From the NCBI RefSeq assembly GCF_022603395.1, contig NZ_JAIBKA010000003.1, positions 372,001 to 436,000 on the forward strand: DNA of 64,000 nt, written 5' to 3'. Numbering within the stretch: the stretch's first letter is position 1; every line of letters starts with the position of its first letter. The notes under the pieces were generated by a model, which made no database searches, had not been told where the DNA came from, and was given only the letters and a program-made list of their open reading frames with translations. Position numbers and translations under genes: made by a program. Positions 52,464 to 61,360 of this stretch are shown here, one piece after another. Source of the DNA: Desulfoferrobacter suflitae. Its GTDB lineage: Bacteria; Desulfobacterota; Syntrophobacteria; Syntrophobacterales; Syntrophobacteraceae.

Positions 52464-53984
52464 ATGATCAATGCAAGAATCGACCAGAAAAGCTTCCTTG
52501 GAAATCCCGACAAAGTGCTGGGTAATGTCCTCGCCTATATCGAAGAGGTCAAATCTACATTTGAATCCGAAGTATTTAAGGGCCTTGGATTTGGGTTGAT
52601 ATTCTATCACTTGCATGCCGACGGCGGCGACGTCGTCGTCTTGTCAAGCAACCAGATTGTTCAAGAACTTGTCTCGTTCAAATCTAGGCCACCGCTCATC
52701 CTTTCGGAACAATCGGAGCAGTGGAATAAAGCGCTCAATATTCTGAGGGATTGGAAATACGTCGAACCTTTATTCATCACTCACGGGTGGAAAGACAAGC
52801 ACTCCTTTGCATTTTCCCACAGCATGGCTATCCCCACCATGGCAGCCGGAGACTCGACGTCGCCTGCGAGCAGGGTTGTGGAGTGCCATATCTTTAAGTC
52901 CCTCCACCCCAATCTACTTCCTTTTGTTCTCATTGACGGCCTGTTGGCACCGCCCAGAGGCAATGCATTGTGTGTGGTCGAGGCAGCCCCTGAGGAAGAG
53001 CTTCTCTATTCCCGCTTGAAAAACAGGACTGAAGAAGAGCAGCAGGTGAAGCTCCACTTCGTTCGGGCACTACTCAAGAGCAAACGCCCCGCTGTCCTCT
53101 TGAAGGCCTTCAAGTGCCTGGGGCAGATGAGATGTGGAGAGGAGCTCTTCGAAACTGCAGTGGAAGTCTGTTTGGAGAATCTCCCCGGAGGTGGCGACAG
53201 GATGTTGAGTGCCATGGAAAAAGCTTTGTTCTCGGTACGCTTTCCGACCTCTCAAAAGCTCGCCGCTTTGATCAGGGAGACCCTTGGCAATCGAATTGAA
53301 CTGTATCTGAATGATGGGGAACCCAGCCGCAGACGACTGGCAGCGCGCTTTTATTTTGCAGCTGAAGACCAGCCGGACGCGAACATCATCCAAAAGCTTG
53401 CCCGAGATCAGGACTTTTCTGTCCGACAGCTCACGGCCGAGCAGCTGGCTGGACGAACCGAAGTCGAATCGCTGCGTGCCATACTCTTCGAACTTCTGCA
53501 GGACACAAGCTCCGAAGTCCGCCTGAAGGCGGTAAAAGTGCTGGCGAGCCAGCCTGACGAGCTGACATTCCGCAGGCTTTTCGCTTTGACCGGGGATCCG
53601 GATTTGAATGTTAGAGCGGCAGCGGTCGGGGCTTTTGCTCATGAATCCGCTTCTCCGTGGGTCGAAAGTCTCATTGAGATGCTGCAGGATTCCCATAGCG
53701 AAGTTTTTAGGGCCGCCGCTAAAGCCTTGCGCTATGCAGCGCGCGAAAAGCACCTGCCGTCGATCAAAACCGCCTATCAGCGATTGAAATCCAACAGCCA
53801 AGCCAACGGGGCTCTGGTCGAGCTGGAGTGGACTATTCTGGCACTTGAGGGGAATATCTGTGAATTGGAAAAAATGCAGGAATCCTACGGGGCAAAATTC
53901 AGTCGCATATGGATCTCTCCGGTAATAAGAAGGGCCAGAGAGATTAAACAAAACCGTCACCAAACCGCTCTAAACGGCATCTGA
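52464..53984 (+). CDS. HEAT-repeat protein, N-terminal domain unknown
   Basis: 506 residues from ATG 52464, with AAGGAAAG seven bases upstream; upstream in-frame starts (52437, 52446) lack a site. The first ~260 residues are unrecognised alpha/beta (GLGFGLIFYHLHADGGDVVV, LRDWKYVEPLFITHGW). From about 300 to 460 there are armadillo/HEAT repeats (ARDQDFSVRQLTAEQLAGR, DTSSEVRLKAVKVLASQ, DPDLNVRAAAVGAF, DSHSEVFRAAAKALRYA). No catalytic motif. Downstream of an apparently orphan SAM riboswitch by 270 bases. Overlaps the convergent HDAC gene by 15 bases. Confidence 0.75.
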   Translation: MINARIDQKSFLGNPDKVLGNVLAYIEEVKSTFESEVFKGLGFGLIFYHLHADGGDVVVLSSNQIVQELVSFKSRPPLILSEQSEQWNKALNILRDWKYVEPLFITHGWKDKHSFAFSHSMAIPTMAAGDSTSPASRVVECHIFKSLHPNLLPFVLIDGLLAPPRGNALCVVEAAPEEELLYSRLKNRTEEEQQVKLHFVRALLKSKRPAVLLKAFKCLGQMRCGEELFETAVEVCLENLPGGGDRMLSAMEKALFSVRFPTSQKLAALIRETLGNRIELYLNDGEPSRRRLAARFYFAAEDQPDANIIQKLARDQDFSVRQLTAEQLAGRTEVESLRAILFELLQDTSSEVRLKAVKVLASQPDELTFRRLFALTGDPDLNVRAAAVGAFAHESASPWVESLIEMLQDSHSEVFRAAAKALRYAAREKHLPSIKTAYQRLKSNSQANGALVELEWTILALEGNICELEKMQESYGAKFSRIWISPVIRRAREIKQNRHQTALNGI

Positions 53985-54755
53985 TTCGCCTTTTTTTCCT
54001 TCCAGACCTTGGCAAAAAGCCAAGACGTTTTTGCCAAGGTCGTTGAGAAAATATCCTCCCTCGAGCAGCGAAAAATATCGTCCCCGGGCTTTGGCATGAG
54101 CCGTTTCATGGATGGCGCAGCCGATCCGGTGAAAGTCGGATGATTCCAGCAGTCCCCCCCAATCTTCTACATACAAATCAAAACCTGCCGAAACAGCGAT
54201 GATGTCTGCCTCCTCAACACGGTCTAGTTCATCCTGCAGAAGTTCCAGGTAAGCTTCACGCTGCCTCGACCAAACATCGATGACGCAAACCGACGAGGTC
54301 TCCGCAAAAATGTCTTGGGTACCGTCGCCCCGGTGCATGTCTATGTCCACAATGACCGCTTTACGGATGAGGCCGGTTTCCAGGAGCTCCGCTACGGCCA
54401 CTGCGATGTTGTTAAAAAAACAGAAGCCCCCGTATCGAGATCTCCCGGCGTGATGTCCCGGCGGTCGGATGATCGCAAAGCTCGGTTGACCCTGGCAGGC
54501 CAGGTGAGCCGAACATAACGCCCCTCCGGCCGCCAGCATGGCGGTCTGATAGGTTTCCATGCTTTCCTGCTGGACCTTCTCCAAATGCTCTTGCGAATGA
54601 ACTCGCAGAATGCTTTCCTTGGAGGCCTTTTCCGGCTCCACGGTTGCGTAGTAGTCCTTGAGCTTATTGTATATGATGGAAATTCGAAGCGGGTTTTCAG
54701 CCAACGAGGTGAAATAATCGGTCAAATAGTCTTCATGATATATGATCTTTAACAC
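53970..54755 (-). CDS. Histone deacetylase-family (class II-like) Zn amidohydrolase
   Basis: 261 residues of the HDAC/acetoin utilisation (AcuC)-like family, soluble. PPGHHAGRSRYGGFCFFNN carries the catalytic His pair; VDIDMHRGDGTQDIF carries the Zn-binding Asp and His; ISAGFDLY-like VSAGFDLYVEDWG is present. Bacterial members remove acetyl or other acyl groups from proteins or polyamines; the substrate is unknown. GTG 54755 follows AGGTGA, eight bases after the stop of the upstream gene, so they form an operon. Confidence 0.87.
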   Translation of the reverse strand: MLKIIYHEDYLTDYFTSLAENPLRISIIYNKLKDYYATVEPEKASKESILRVHSQEHLEKVQQESMETYQTAMLAAGGALCSAHLACQGQPSFAIIRPPGHHAGRSRYGGFCFFNNIAVAVAELLETGLIRKAVIVDIDMHRGDGTQDIFAETSSVCVIDVWSRQREAYLELLQDELDRVEEADIIAVSAGFDLYVEDWGGLLESSDFHRIGCAIHETAHAKARGRYFSLLEGGYFLNDLGKNVLAFCQGLEGKKGESDAV

Positions 54756-54762
54756 TTTTCAC

Positions 54763-55212
54763 CTATCCTTGAGGACCGCCGGGAGTTCCTTCATCCCGTT
54801 CCGTCTGGTGACCACCCAGCCGCGCTTCCACCATCTTTTTGATAGTCCGGGCCAGGGAATGATATATGGCCAATGTGTCTTGCGAATCTTTATAACCCTT
54901 GTCAGCATGGATAAATACCGGTTGTCCATTGCCGTATTTGAGTTTGGACGACACTACCACATATGGAATATCACGGTTGTGATCGAGTTCATGGACCAGC
55001 GGGATGAAATGCCCACGGATGAGGATGAGATCAGGAGTCTTGCGCCTGGTGTGCATGTGATAGGAAAATAATTCCTCGCGGGGAAACTGGTGAATGCGGA
55101 TGTTTAAATCGTATTGACGGCATACTTTCTGCAAAATCCTACCATCCAGTCCGCAGTGCAGCATGTAAAGCACTATTTCATCCGATTCGGCAGAATCTTC
55201 AGGGCTTATCAT
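54763..55212 (-). CDS. Hypothetical protein upstream of the deacetylase
   Basis: 149 residues, not recognised. Alternating hydrophobic strands and helices (DEIVLYMLHCGLDGRILQKV, PDLILIRGHFIPLVHEL, PYVVVSSKLKYG) suggest a small alpha/beta domain, perhaps flavodoxin-like or a regulatory fold. ATG 55212 has AGGATG upstream. Co-transcribed with the HDAC-like gene, so possibly linked to deacylation. The 228-base gap to apbE (55213-55440) holds a small hairpin (GGGAGT-TTGAC-ACTCCC at 55317-55333). Confidence 0.6.
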   Translation of the reverse strand: MISPEDSAESDEIVLYMLHCGLDGRILQKVCRQYDLNIRIHQFPREELFSYHMHTRRKTPDLILIRGHFIPLVHELDHNRDIPYVVVSSKLKYGNGQPVFIHADKGYKDSQDTLAIYHSLARTIKKMVEARLGGHQTERDEGTPGGPQG

Positions 55213-55440
55213 AAATCATCCTGATACCATCCAAATCAGCCAGCCGACATGGGTTGCATCGAGATTCTAAGATATGACTCTCTCGTCTGTGGCTTAAAGG
55301 CTATTTGAGCAACACTGGGAGTTTGACACTCCCTGGCTTTTCAAGTAAAAAAACTCATGCCGATAAACGATTTGAACTTTTGCAATTACGTACAACACAA
55401 AGTTATCATGTTTGGTTAGCCTTTTCCAGGAGGTTAATGG

Positions 55441-56490
55441 ATGAGTCAAGATCCGGGTGAGGCAAAGCAGGATATGACACGCAGACACTTCGTGGCGATC
55501 TCGGCCTGGCTGGCTGTTGGTGCCAAGACGCTGGGCTCCCCCCTGGGTGCCGCCGCTGCACGTTTCAATAGAGAATTCTATCAGGTTACGGGCAGCCGTA
55601 TGTGCATGGGCACATTCGTCAATCTGACCATGTTTGATCCTTCCAAGGAACGCGCGCAAGCGGCCATGGAAAAAGCTTTTGAAGAAATGAGCCGAGTCAT
55701 CGGCATTCTCAATTGCCACGATGATTCAACACCCGTCGGGTTCCTCAATCGCACCGGCAACCTGAGAGACCTTCCCCCGGAGTTGCATGCGGTGATCCAT
55801 TCATCCCTCCGATTTCACACGGCCACCGCAGGCGCTTTCGATGTCACCATAAAGCCCGTACTGGATCTTTACCGGGCCAGTTTCGAAAAGACTCACAGGC
55901 CTCCTGATGAGGCACTGGTAAAAGAAGCCATGCATTACGTCGGGAGTCAAAACCTGCATTTGGCAACCCATGAAGTATCCTTCCGGCAAGACCGGATGGA
56001 AATCACCCTGGACGGCATCGCCAAAGGATATGTGGTAGACCGAACCATGGATGTCGTTCGTTCTGCCGGGATCCGGCATGCCATGATCAATGCCGGTGGA
56101 GATATTCGTGTTCTGGGCCCGAAGGGCAACGGCACGCCGTGGATCATAGGGGTGCAGGATCCGCTCAATAAGGACAAGTGTCTGCAGAGCATAAGGATGA
56201 TCAGCGGAGCTGTGGCCACCTCTGGAAACTATGAAGTCTACTTCGATCAGGAAAGGCTCTATCACCACATCATTTCGCCGGAACGCGGCTTGCCCGCTGT
56301 CGGGCTTACAAGCGTCTCCGTCATGGCACCCGATGCGATGACCGCCGATGCTCTCTCCACCAGCGCTTTTGTCATGGGAACAGTCGAGGGGACAAAGTTT
56401 TTGCAATCAATGAGAGAGAACGGGGTCAGGGGGTTGATCATTGCTCCCCAGCAGCGGAGATTTTCCATAGATTGGCCGCCCGCGGCTTGA
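55441..56490 (+). CDS. apbE: FAD:protein FMN transferase
   Basis: Attaches FMN covalently to Thr/Ser of Rnf/Nqr-type subunits in the periplasm. 349 residues. A Tat-type signal (TRRHFVAISAWLAVGA) leads a normal ApbE: MGTFVNLTMFD, AFDVTIKPVLDLYR, LDGIAKGYVVDRTMDV, INAGGDIRVLG and the Mg/FAD region TADALSTSAFVMG. AGGAGG precedes the ATG. Paired with rseC downstream (33 bases). No rnf genes are in the window. Confidence 0.93.
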   Translation: MSQDPGEAKQDMTRRHFVAISAWLAVGAKTLGSPLGAAAARFNREFYQVTGSRMCMGTFVNLTMFDPSKERAQAAMEKAFEEMSRVIGILNCHDDSTPVGFLNRTGNLRDLPPELHAVIHSSLRFHTATAGAFDVTIKPVLDLYRASFEKTHRPPDEALVKEAMHYVGSQNLHLATHEVSFRQDRMEITLDGIAKGYVVDRTMDVVRSAGIRHAMINAGGDIRVLGPKGNGTPWIIGVQDPLNKDKCLQSIRMISGAVATSGNYEVYFDQERLYHHIISPERGLPAVGLTSVSVMAPDAMTADALSTSAFVMGTVEGTKFLQSMRENGVRGLIIAPQQRRFSIDWPPAA

Positions 56491-56523
56491 AATGCATTCT
56501 GTTCGATCGACGGGGCCTCATCC

Positions 56524-56997
56524 ATGATCACAGAAGAGGGCTTGGTTCAGGAAGTTGGCCCATCCACGGCATTGGTTCTTGTGCACCGATCATCCGCATG
56601 TGCCGGCTGCCATTCACGGGTAACCTGCGGTTCCTCCGAGCATGACGAAATGCTCGTGGAAGTCACCAACGAGATGCATGCACAGACGGGGGACTGGGTT
56701 CAAATCAGCGTTCCGGCGCGATCCTTGCTCAAAGCGACCTTTATCGTCTATATCCTTCCCGTATTGGCACTTTTGACGGGGACGATCCTCGGCAGCAAGC
56801 TGGCTCCTTCCATAGCCCTGGATGAATCCATGGGAGCGGTACTATGCGGTGTTTTATGCATGGTCACGGTATTCGGCATAGCGAAATGGTATGACACGCA
56901 CGCCAAACCACACTATCGGTCAAGGATAACGGGGATTACACGGTGCACGGCGGAGCGCACCGATAACCGGCAATCGCTCTTCAATACGGGGCACTAG
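56524..56997 (+). CDS. rseC: RseC/MucC-like positive regulator (SoxR-reducing complex family)
   Basis: 157 residues: N-terminal Cys-rich motif Cys26, Cys29, Cys35 ([11 protein letters not shown]), then two transmembrane helices at about 75-95 and 105-125, then a cytoplasmic-type tail. Matches RseC, a membrane protein linked to Rnf-type electron transfer in other bacteria. Immediately downstream of apbE, in keeping with flavinylation of an Rnf complex encoded elsewhere. Its stop overlaps the rnhA stop by four bases (convergent). Confidence 0.87.
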   Translation: MITEEGLVQEVGPSTALVLVHRSSACAGCHSRVTCGSSEHDEMLVEVTNEMHAQTGDWVQISVPARSLLKATFIVYILPVLALLTGTILGSKLAPSIALDESMGAVLCGVLCMVTVFGIAKWYDTHAKPHYRSRITGITRCTAERTDNRQSLFNTGH

Positions 56998-57431
56998 CGA
57001 CCCTGCGAGGCGATTGCTGCGCGGGCCAGGCGGTCTGCCCGTTCATTTTCTGGATGTCCCGCATGCCCCTTGATCCAATGCCACACGATGGAATGCCTCT
57101 GCGCTTCTTTGTCAAGAGCTTCCCACAAGTCTTTATTTTTCACCGGCAACTTGTTGCTGGTCTGCCATCCGTTCTTCTTCCATGTGTGTATCCAGCTGGT
57201 GATTCCGTCTCTCAGGTAGCGTGAATCGGTATAAATGTCTAAACGGCAGGGTTGCTTCAATGCTCTCAGTCCTTCAACGACCGCCGTGAGCTCCATGCGA
57301 TTGTTGGTAGTGGAAGGGGAGAAGCCGGACAGTTCTTTTTCTACGGTCTTGTAGCGAAGAATGGTTCCCCAGCCACCCGGACCAGGATTACCCGAACATG
57401 CTCCATCGGTGAACATTGCGACTTTTTTCAT
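56994..57431 (-). CDS. rnhA: Ribonuclease HI
   Basis: 145 residues; cleaves the RNA strand of RNA-DNA hybrids. Motifs in the family order: [16 protein letters not shown] (Asp), NNRMELTAV (Glu), YTDSRYL (Asp) and ENERADRLA (Asp), the four metal-binding carboxylates. Lies nine bases after the DHH phosphoesterase gene on the same strand, so nucleic-acid turnover genes are paired. Confidence 0.95.
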   Translation of the reverse strand: MKKVAMFTDGACSGNPGPGGWGTILRYKTVEKELSGFSPSTTNNRMELTAVVEGLRALKQPCRLDIYTDSRYLRDGITSWIHTWKKNGWQTSNKLPVKNKDLWEALDKEAQRHSIVWHWIKGHAGHPENERADRLARAAIASQGR

Positions 57432-57440
57432 TGCTGCTGA

Positions 57441-58484
57441 TCAGGAAAAGGGCGAGAGTCGTTTGCGAATGTATCTTTCAATCGCCGTCGAATTGCACCG
57501 GGGAAGGACTTCGGACAGGGCCTCCATAGGTATTTCGGCTCTGGCCATGGCTTTGTGTCCGCCCGCTGAACAATCCAGGTTCTTGAATGCCTTCTTAATG
57601 GCTTTACCGGCATCCTTGCGATAGCCATCATTGCGGATGATGACCACGAGATTTTGGTCCTGGATTCCAGAAATGATGCTCCAGGAAATGTCATGCACTT
57701 TGAGGAAAAATTCGGCAATCAGAACCAGGATGTCTGCCGTGGGCACCTCGTCAATATGGGCAAAAATGCGTTCTTTGACGACATGTTTGCGTTCAATTGC
57801 TTTCTGGAAGAATTTCAGATCGCGCAGGGACAGGTCTGATATTTCTACCTTGATCAAGATGTTATGATTGGCCAGACTATACAGATAGCGAAATGCTTCA
57901 ATGTCCCGGGCAGTCGTATGCCGCTCAAAGTTACGCGTATCCGTCTTGATGCCGTAAAGCAGAGCGGTGGCCAGGGACTGTGAAGGTTTAATCTGAGCAG
58001 CTTTCAAGTATTCGGTCAACATGGTGGCGGTTGCACCATAATCGGGGCGAATATCCACAAACGGCGCATCTGCCGCCGACGGGGTCAGGGGATGGTGATC
58101 GATGACGACTGAATAGTCAAACTGAGAAAAAGCCTCATTATGGTTGGGCTGACCGTCGACAATCACGTACTTGGTGGTATCACTCTTGTATTCATTGATG
58201 TTGTCGTCGTCGAGCACCACCAGGGGGACCCTGAGCAACCTTATCAAGGTGAGGTTATTGAGCCTTTTCATTGGCCGAATGAGCCCGATGGTAGTAGACT
58301 GCACTTTGTGCCACAAGAGTCGTTTAAGGCCGAGTGCGGCGCCGATGGAATCGGGGTCCGGGTCGATGGTGATGAGCACCTGATCCTTGGACGTGAACTG
58401 CTCATAGAGGTTCTTGAGGATCTCCCTGGAAGAACGCCTTCTGGTGGCGATTTTTGTTGTGGGTGGCGTTTCTTTGTTCGTCAT
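57441..58484 (-). CDS. DHH-family phosphoesterase (NrnA/PAP-phosphatase-like)
   Basis: 347 residues. DHH motifs: DPDPDSIGAALG near residue 40, VDGQPNHNE, VIDHHPLTP, and C-terminal DHHA1-type GGHKAMARAEIP. Family members are nanoRNases, pAp phosphatases or c-di-AMP phosphodiesterases; which activity this one has is not decided by the sequence. A basic N-terminal 25 residues precede the domain. Upstream of rnhA in the same direction. Confidence 0.87.
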   Translation of the reverse strand: MTNKETPPTTKIATRRRSSREILKNLYEQFTSKDQVLITIDPDPDSIGAALGLKRLLWHKVQSTTIGLIRPMKRLNNLTLIRLLRVPLVVLDDDNINEYKSDTTKYVIVDGQPNHNEAFSQFDYSVVIDHHPLTPSAADAPFVDIRPDYGATATMLTEYLKAAQIKPSQSLATALLYGIKTDTRNFERHTTARDIEAFRYLYSLANHNILIKVEISDLSLRDLKFFQKAIERKHVVKERIFAHIDEVPTADILVLIAEFFLKVHDISWSIISGIQDQNLVVIIRNDGYRKDAGKAIKKAFKNLDCSAGGHKAMARAEIPMEALSEVLPRCNSTAIERYIRKRLSPFS

Positions 58485-58522
58485 CGTTTTGAGTTGAGGC
58501 GGACGGAGCAGAGATCAGTCAT

Positions 58523-58547
58523 AAAAAAAGGGTGGCTGGAACCACCC
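58523..58547 (-). terminator. Intrinsic terminator of tRNA-Gly
   Basis: On the minus strand: GGGTGG, loop TTCCAG, CCACCC, then seven T. Begins 12 bases after the tRNA CCA end. Confidence 0.85.
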
Positions 58548-58558
58548 CTGATTGACGG

Positions 58559-58633
<75 letters not shown>

Positions 58634-58648
58634 TCGGTTGCGCATTGA

Positions 58649-58677
58649 TATGTAGTCAAAAACGCTTTGCTAGTCAA
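58649..58677 (-). promoter_or_regulatory. Sigma-70-type promoter of tRNA-Gly
   Basis: On the minus strand TTGACT (58672-58677), 17-base spacer, TACATA (58649-58654), ending 16 bases before the tRNA 5' end. Confidence 0.75.
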
Positions 58678-58787
58678 GTAAAAAGTTTCGTGGTGTGGTT
58701 TTGGCGAGGTGCGATTGAAGTCTGATAATATATATTATGTAAACTAAAGCGGCACGATGGAACTTTCCTCCAGGAGGCGATGTCACG

Positions 58788-59711
58788 ATGAGCCAAATCG
58801 ACAACAAACCCTTACAACACAAGTATCACACCGGCATCTTTTACCACCCGAGCTTCAGCCGCCGCAGCTACCTCACACAGGGATCCCGCCTGCAACACTT
58901 TCCTCATGCCCTCAATCCATTACTCGCTGATGATCGGTATCATCTGTATGAATCTCCGCCCATCGATGAGGAACTCATACTCAAAGTGCACACCGCGGAA
59001 TTGCTCCGCCAGGTCAAACTGGACCCGTTGTGTGCCACCGGTTGGCATTCGGTGGGTGGCGTTGTGCTTGCTGCAGAAAAAATCGTTCAAGGAGAAATCC
59101 GCAACGCTTTTGCTTTCATCGGTGCCGGCGGACACCACTCAGGACGAGACTTCTTTGGCGGGTACTGCTGCTTCAACGATGTGGTGATTGCCATCCATGT
59201 GCTGCGCGAACGCTATGGCGTAAAACGATTTGCCATTTTGGACAGCGACGCCCATCATGGTGATGGAACGCGTGATTTGCTCAAAAATGATGCCGATGTG
59301 CTACACGTGTGCATGTGCTCTTCGAGCTACGAATCTGCCGATGGCACTAAGGTGGACGTGCCCGCTCCGGGAAGATTTCGCTGGTTTTCATCCAGTCCCG
59401 TATCCAGTGAGACCGATATCGACGAGCTCTATGCTCAGACGGCTGTTCAGGCATTTCAATCGCGCGTGCAGGATTTCAAAGCGGAGATGCTTTTTTGGTA
59501 TTTTGGTTTCGATACGCACCAGGGAGATTACGGTGATTTGGGTCTGAGCCTCAAGGCGTACCTGCCCATTGCCAAAATGATGCGATGCATGGCCGAAGAA
59601 CTGTGCACCGGACGTGTTGAAGTGGTTTTGGGCGGCGGCTCCAGGAGCGACATTGCTCGCACGGTTATTCCACCTGTCATAGGTGTCCTGGGCACACCTG
59701 ACTTGTGCTGA
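58788..59711 (+). CDS. Second histone deacetylase-family Zn amidohydrolase
   Basis: 307 residues, only distantly like the deacetylase at 53970-54755. GAGGHHSGRDFFGGYCCFND carries the His pair, LDSDAHHGDGTRDLL the Zn-binding Asp and His, and GFDTHQGDYGDLGLS the second Asp. A short N-terminal extension precedes YHTGIFYHPSFSRRSYL. AGGAGG lies ten bases before the ATG, and the upstream region has an AT-rich palindrome (ATAATATATATTAT, 58725-58738). Substrate unknown. It is followed by the KptA-like gene, which has its own promoter. Confidence 0.88.
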   Translation: MSQIDNKPLQHKYHTGIFYHPSFSRRSYLTQGSRLQHFPHALNPLLADDRYHLYESPPIDEELILKVHTAELLRQVKLDPLCATGWHSVGGVVLAAEKIVQGEIRNAFAFIGAGGHHSGRDFFGGYCCFNDVVIAIHVLRERYGVKRFAILDSDAHHGDGTRDLLKNDADVLHVCMCSSSYESADGTKVDVPAPGRFRWFSSSPVSSETDIDELYAQTAVQAFQSRVQDFKAEMLFWYFGFDTHQGDYGDLGLSLKAYLPIAKMMRCMAEELCTGRVEVVLGGGSRSDIARTVIPPVIGVLGTPDLC

Positions 59712-59766
59712 GCAACGGTGGCAAAATCGTTTTCATGATCCAGCCCGACAACATTGCGGTTGCCCT

Positions 59767-59794
59767 TTGACTTAAAGTATTTTATTAATATAAA
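59767..59794 (+). promoter_or_regulatory. Sigma-70-type promoter of the KptA-like gene
   Basis: TTGACT (59767-59772), 16-base spacer, TATAAA (59789-59794), 33 bases before the ATG. Confidence 0.65.
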
Positions 59795-59826
59795 CGATGT
59801 GTTAAGTTGACTCTTGAGGACAATTT

Positions 59827-60603
59827 ATGGCTCGCTTATTGCCAAAAACTCTTGCAAAAACAATTTCTTACATTGCTTATCACGCTCCGGCGGAATATGG
59901 ACTTTTTTGGGATGCCGACGGCACGATGCCGTGGAAAGAATTCTACTGGGCTCTTCAGGAAGATCCGGCATTGCGCTTTGTGCGCCAAAGCCATATTCAC
60001 GAGCTCCACCATCTGCAAATTGAACTCCCTTTTACCGTTAAGGATAATCTACTCCATTTGCGAAGTCAGTTTCCCGTTCCCATTTACTCCATTGCGCACA
60101 AGATTCCGCCCAGGCTCTTCTACGCATGCACTCGGAAATACTACACTTTTGCATCAAGACACGGACTACGGGCAAGCGGACGTTCTTTTTTGGCGGCCTG
60201 CGCCGACAGGGATCTTGCCTTGAGGATCGGCAGGCGCCGTGATCCCTACTCCTTTCTTGTGGAGATCCTGGCACAGCAGGCTGCAGGTGACGATGTCGTG
60301 ATTCGTGGCGCCGGTCACGATCTGTTCCTGTTTGAGGCCGTTCCGATGGAACATCTGCGGTTCCCTCCCGTAGGCGAGGAAGAATTGCTCGGGTCGCGCC
60401 CTAAAAAGAAGGATAGAACGCCGCAAAAGACACTTAGAGAGGAATTGCCGGGGTCGTTTGTAGTCGGTGTGGACCATTTTCGCGAGGCAGTGGGAGAAGC
60501 CGCGGTCCGAGCGACGGCCCGGAAAGGGAAAAAAAACAAGCAGGGGCCTCAATGGAAACGTGAAGCAAGAAAAGTCAAGGACCGCTGGAAAAGAACCGTG
60601 TGA
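59827..60603 (+). CDS. KptA/Tpt1-like RNA 2'-phosphotransferase family protein, degenerate active site
   Basis: 258 residues. The layout follows the KptA (Tpt1) family: an N-terminal winged-helix-like part (ISYIAYHAPAEYGLFWDADG), PPRLFYACTRKYY where active enzymes have PP..LYHGT, GLRASGRSFLAACAD, LRIGRRRDP and DVVIRGAGHDLFL. Authentic enzymes transfer the 2'-phosphate of spliced tRNA to NAD+. Here the Arg of the N-terminal LRH motif, the His of the QGH motif and the His of HGT are all replaced, while the last Arg region remains. A basic C-terminal tail of about 30 residues (KGKKNKQGPQWKREARK) suggests nucleic-acid binding. Confidence 0.7.
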   Translation: MARLLPKTLAKTISYIAYHAPAEYGLFWDADGTMPWKEFYWALQEDPALRFVRQSHIHELHHLQIELPFTVKDNLLHLRSQFPVPIYSIAHKIPPRLFYACTRKYYTFASRHGLRASGRSFLAACADRDLALRIGRRRDPYSFLVEILAQQAAGDDVVIRGAGHDLFLFEAVPMEHLRFPPVGEEELLGSRPKKKDRTPQKTLREELPGSFVVGVDHFREAVGEAAVRATARKGKKNKQGPQWKREARKVKDRWKRTV

Positions 60604-60643
60604 TCCATTCTGGCGGGCGCCAAGGGGGGATGCCGAGCCGAGA

Positions 60644-61360
60644 TTAAGCTGGAGTACCCCCAAAATAAGCCGCCTGTACTTCGGAATTGGACATGAGGCT
60701 GGCGGAATCGTCTTCCAGAACAATGTTGCCGACTTCCATGACGTAGCCGCGATTGGCCAACTTGAGTGCCGCTCTGGCGTTCTGTTCCACCAGAACCATG
60801 GTGACCCCGGTTTCATTGATTTCTTCCAATGTCTGAAAGATCATTTTGACCAGGAGGGGTGCCAGCCCGAGGCTTGGTTCATCCAACAACAGGATTTTGG
60901 GTTGACTCATGAGAGCCCGGCCGATTGCCAGCATCTGTTGTTCGCCTCCGCTGAGAGTTCCAGCGAGCTGGTTGCGCCGCTCGGCGAGAACGGGAAGCAT
61001 CTCGTAAATCCACTCCCTGGTTCTTTTTATCTGTGCCGAATCCTTACACGTGTAGGCTCCCAGACTCAAATTCTCCTGCACGGTGAGAGTGCCGAACATG
61101 CGCCGTCCTTCAGGAACTTGAGCAATCCCCTGCTGCACCACTTTGTGGGCGGGAAGTTTGTGCAGAGGATTCTTGTCGAAATACACGGCTCCACTGGAAG
61201 CTTTGACCAATCCACTTATGGCCAAAAGCGTCGTTGACTTGCCGGCGCCATTTGCTCCCAGAATGGTAACGATCTCCCCTTCCCTCACCTTCAGGTTAAT
61301 CCCATGGAGGACTTCAATGCTGCCGTATTTTACTCTCAGGTCGACAATTTCCAGAAGCAT
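60644..61360 (-). CDS. livF: Branched-chain amino acid ABC transporter ATPase LivF
   Basis: 238 residues, one of two ATPases of a HAAT-type importer for leucine, isoleucine, valine or related compounds. Walker A GANGAGKSTT, signature LSGGEQQML, Walker B ILLLDEPSLGLAPLL, and QIGKALMSQP-like switch. Last gene of a minus-strand operon livH-livM-livG-livF whose first genes lie toward the right edge; livJ/K lies outside. Its start abuts the livG stop. Confidence 0.95.
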   Translation of the reverse strand: MLLEIVDLRVKYGSIEVLHGINLKVREGEIVTILGANGAGKSTTLLAISGLVKASSGAVYFDKNPLHKLPAHKVVQQGIAQVPEGRRMFGTLTVQENLSLGAYTCKDSAQIKRTREWIYEMLPVLAERRNQLAGTLSGGEQQMLAIGRALMSQPKILLLDEPSLGLAPLLVKMIFQTLEEINETGVTMVLVEQNARAALKLANRGYVMEVGNIVLEDDSASLMSNSEVQAAYFGGTPA

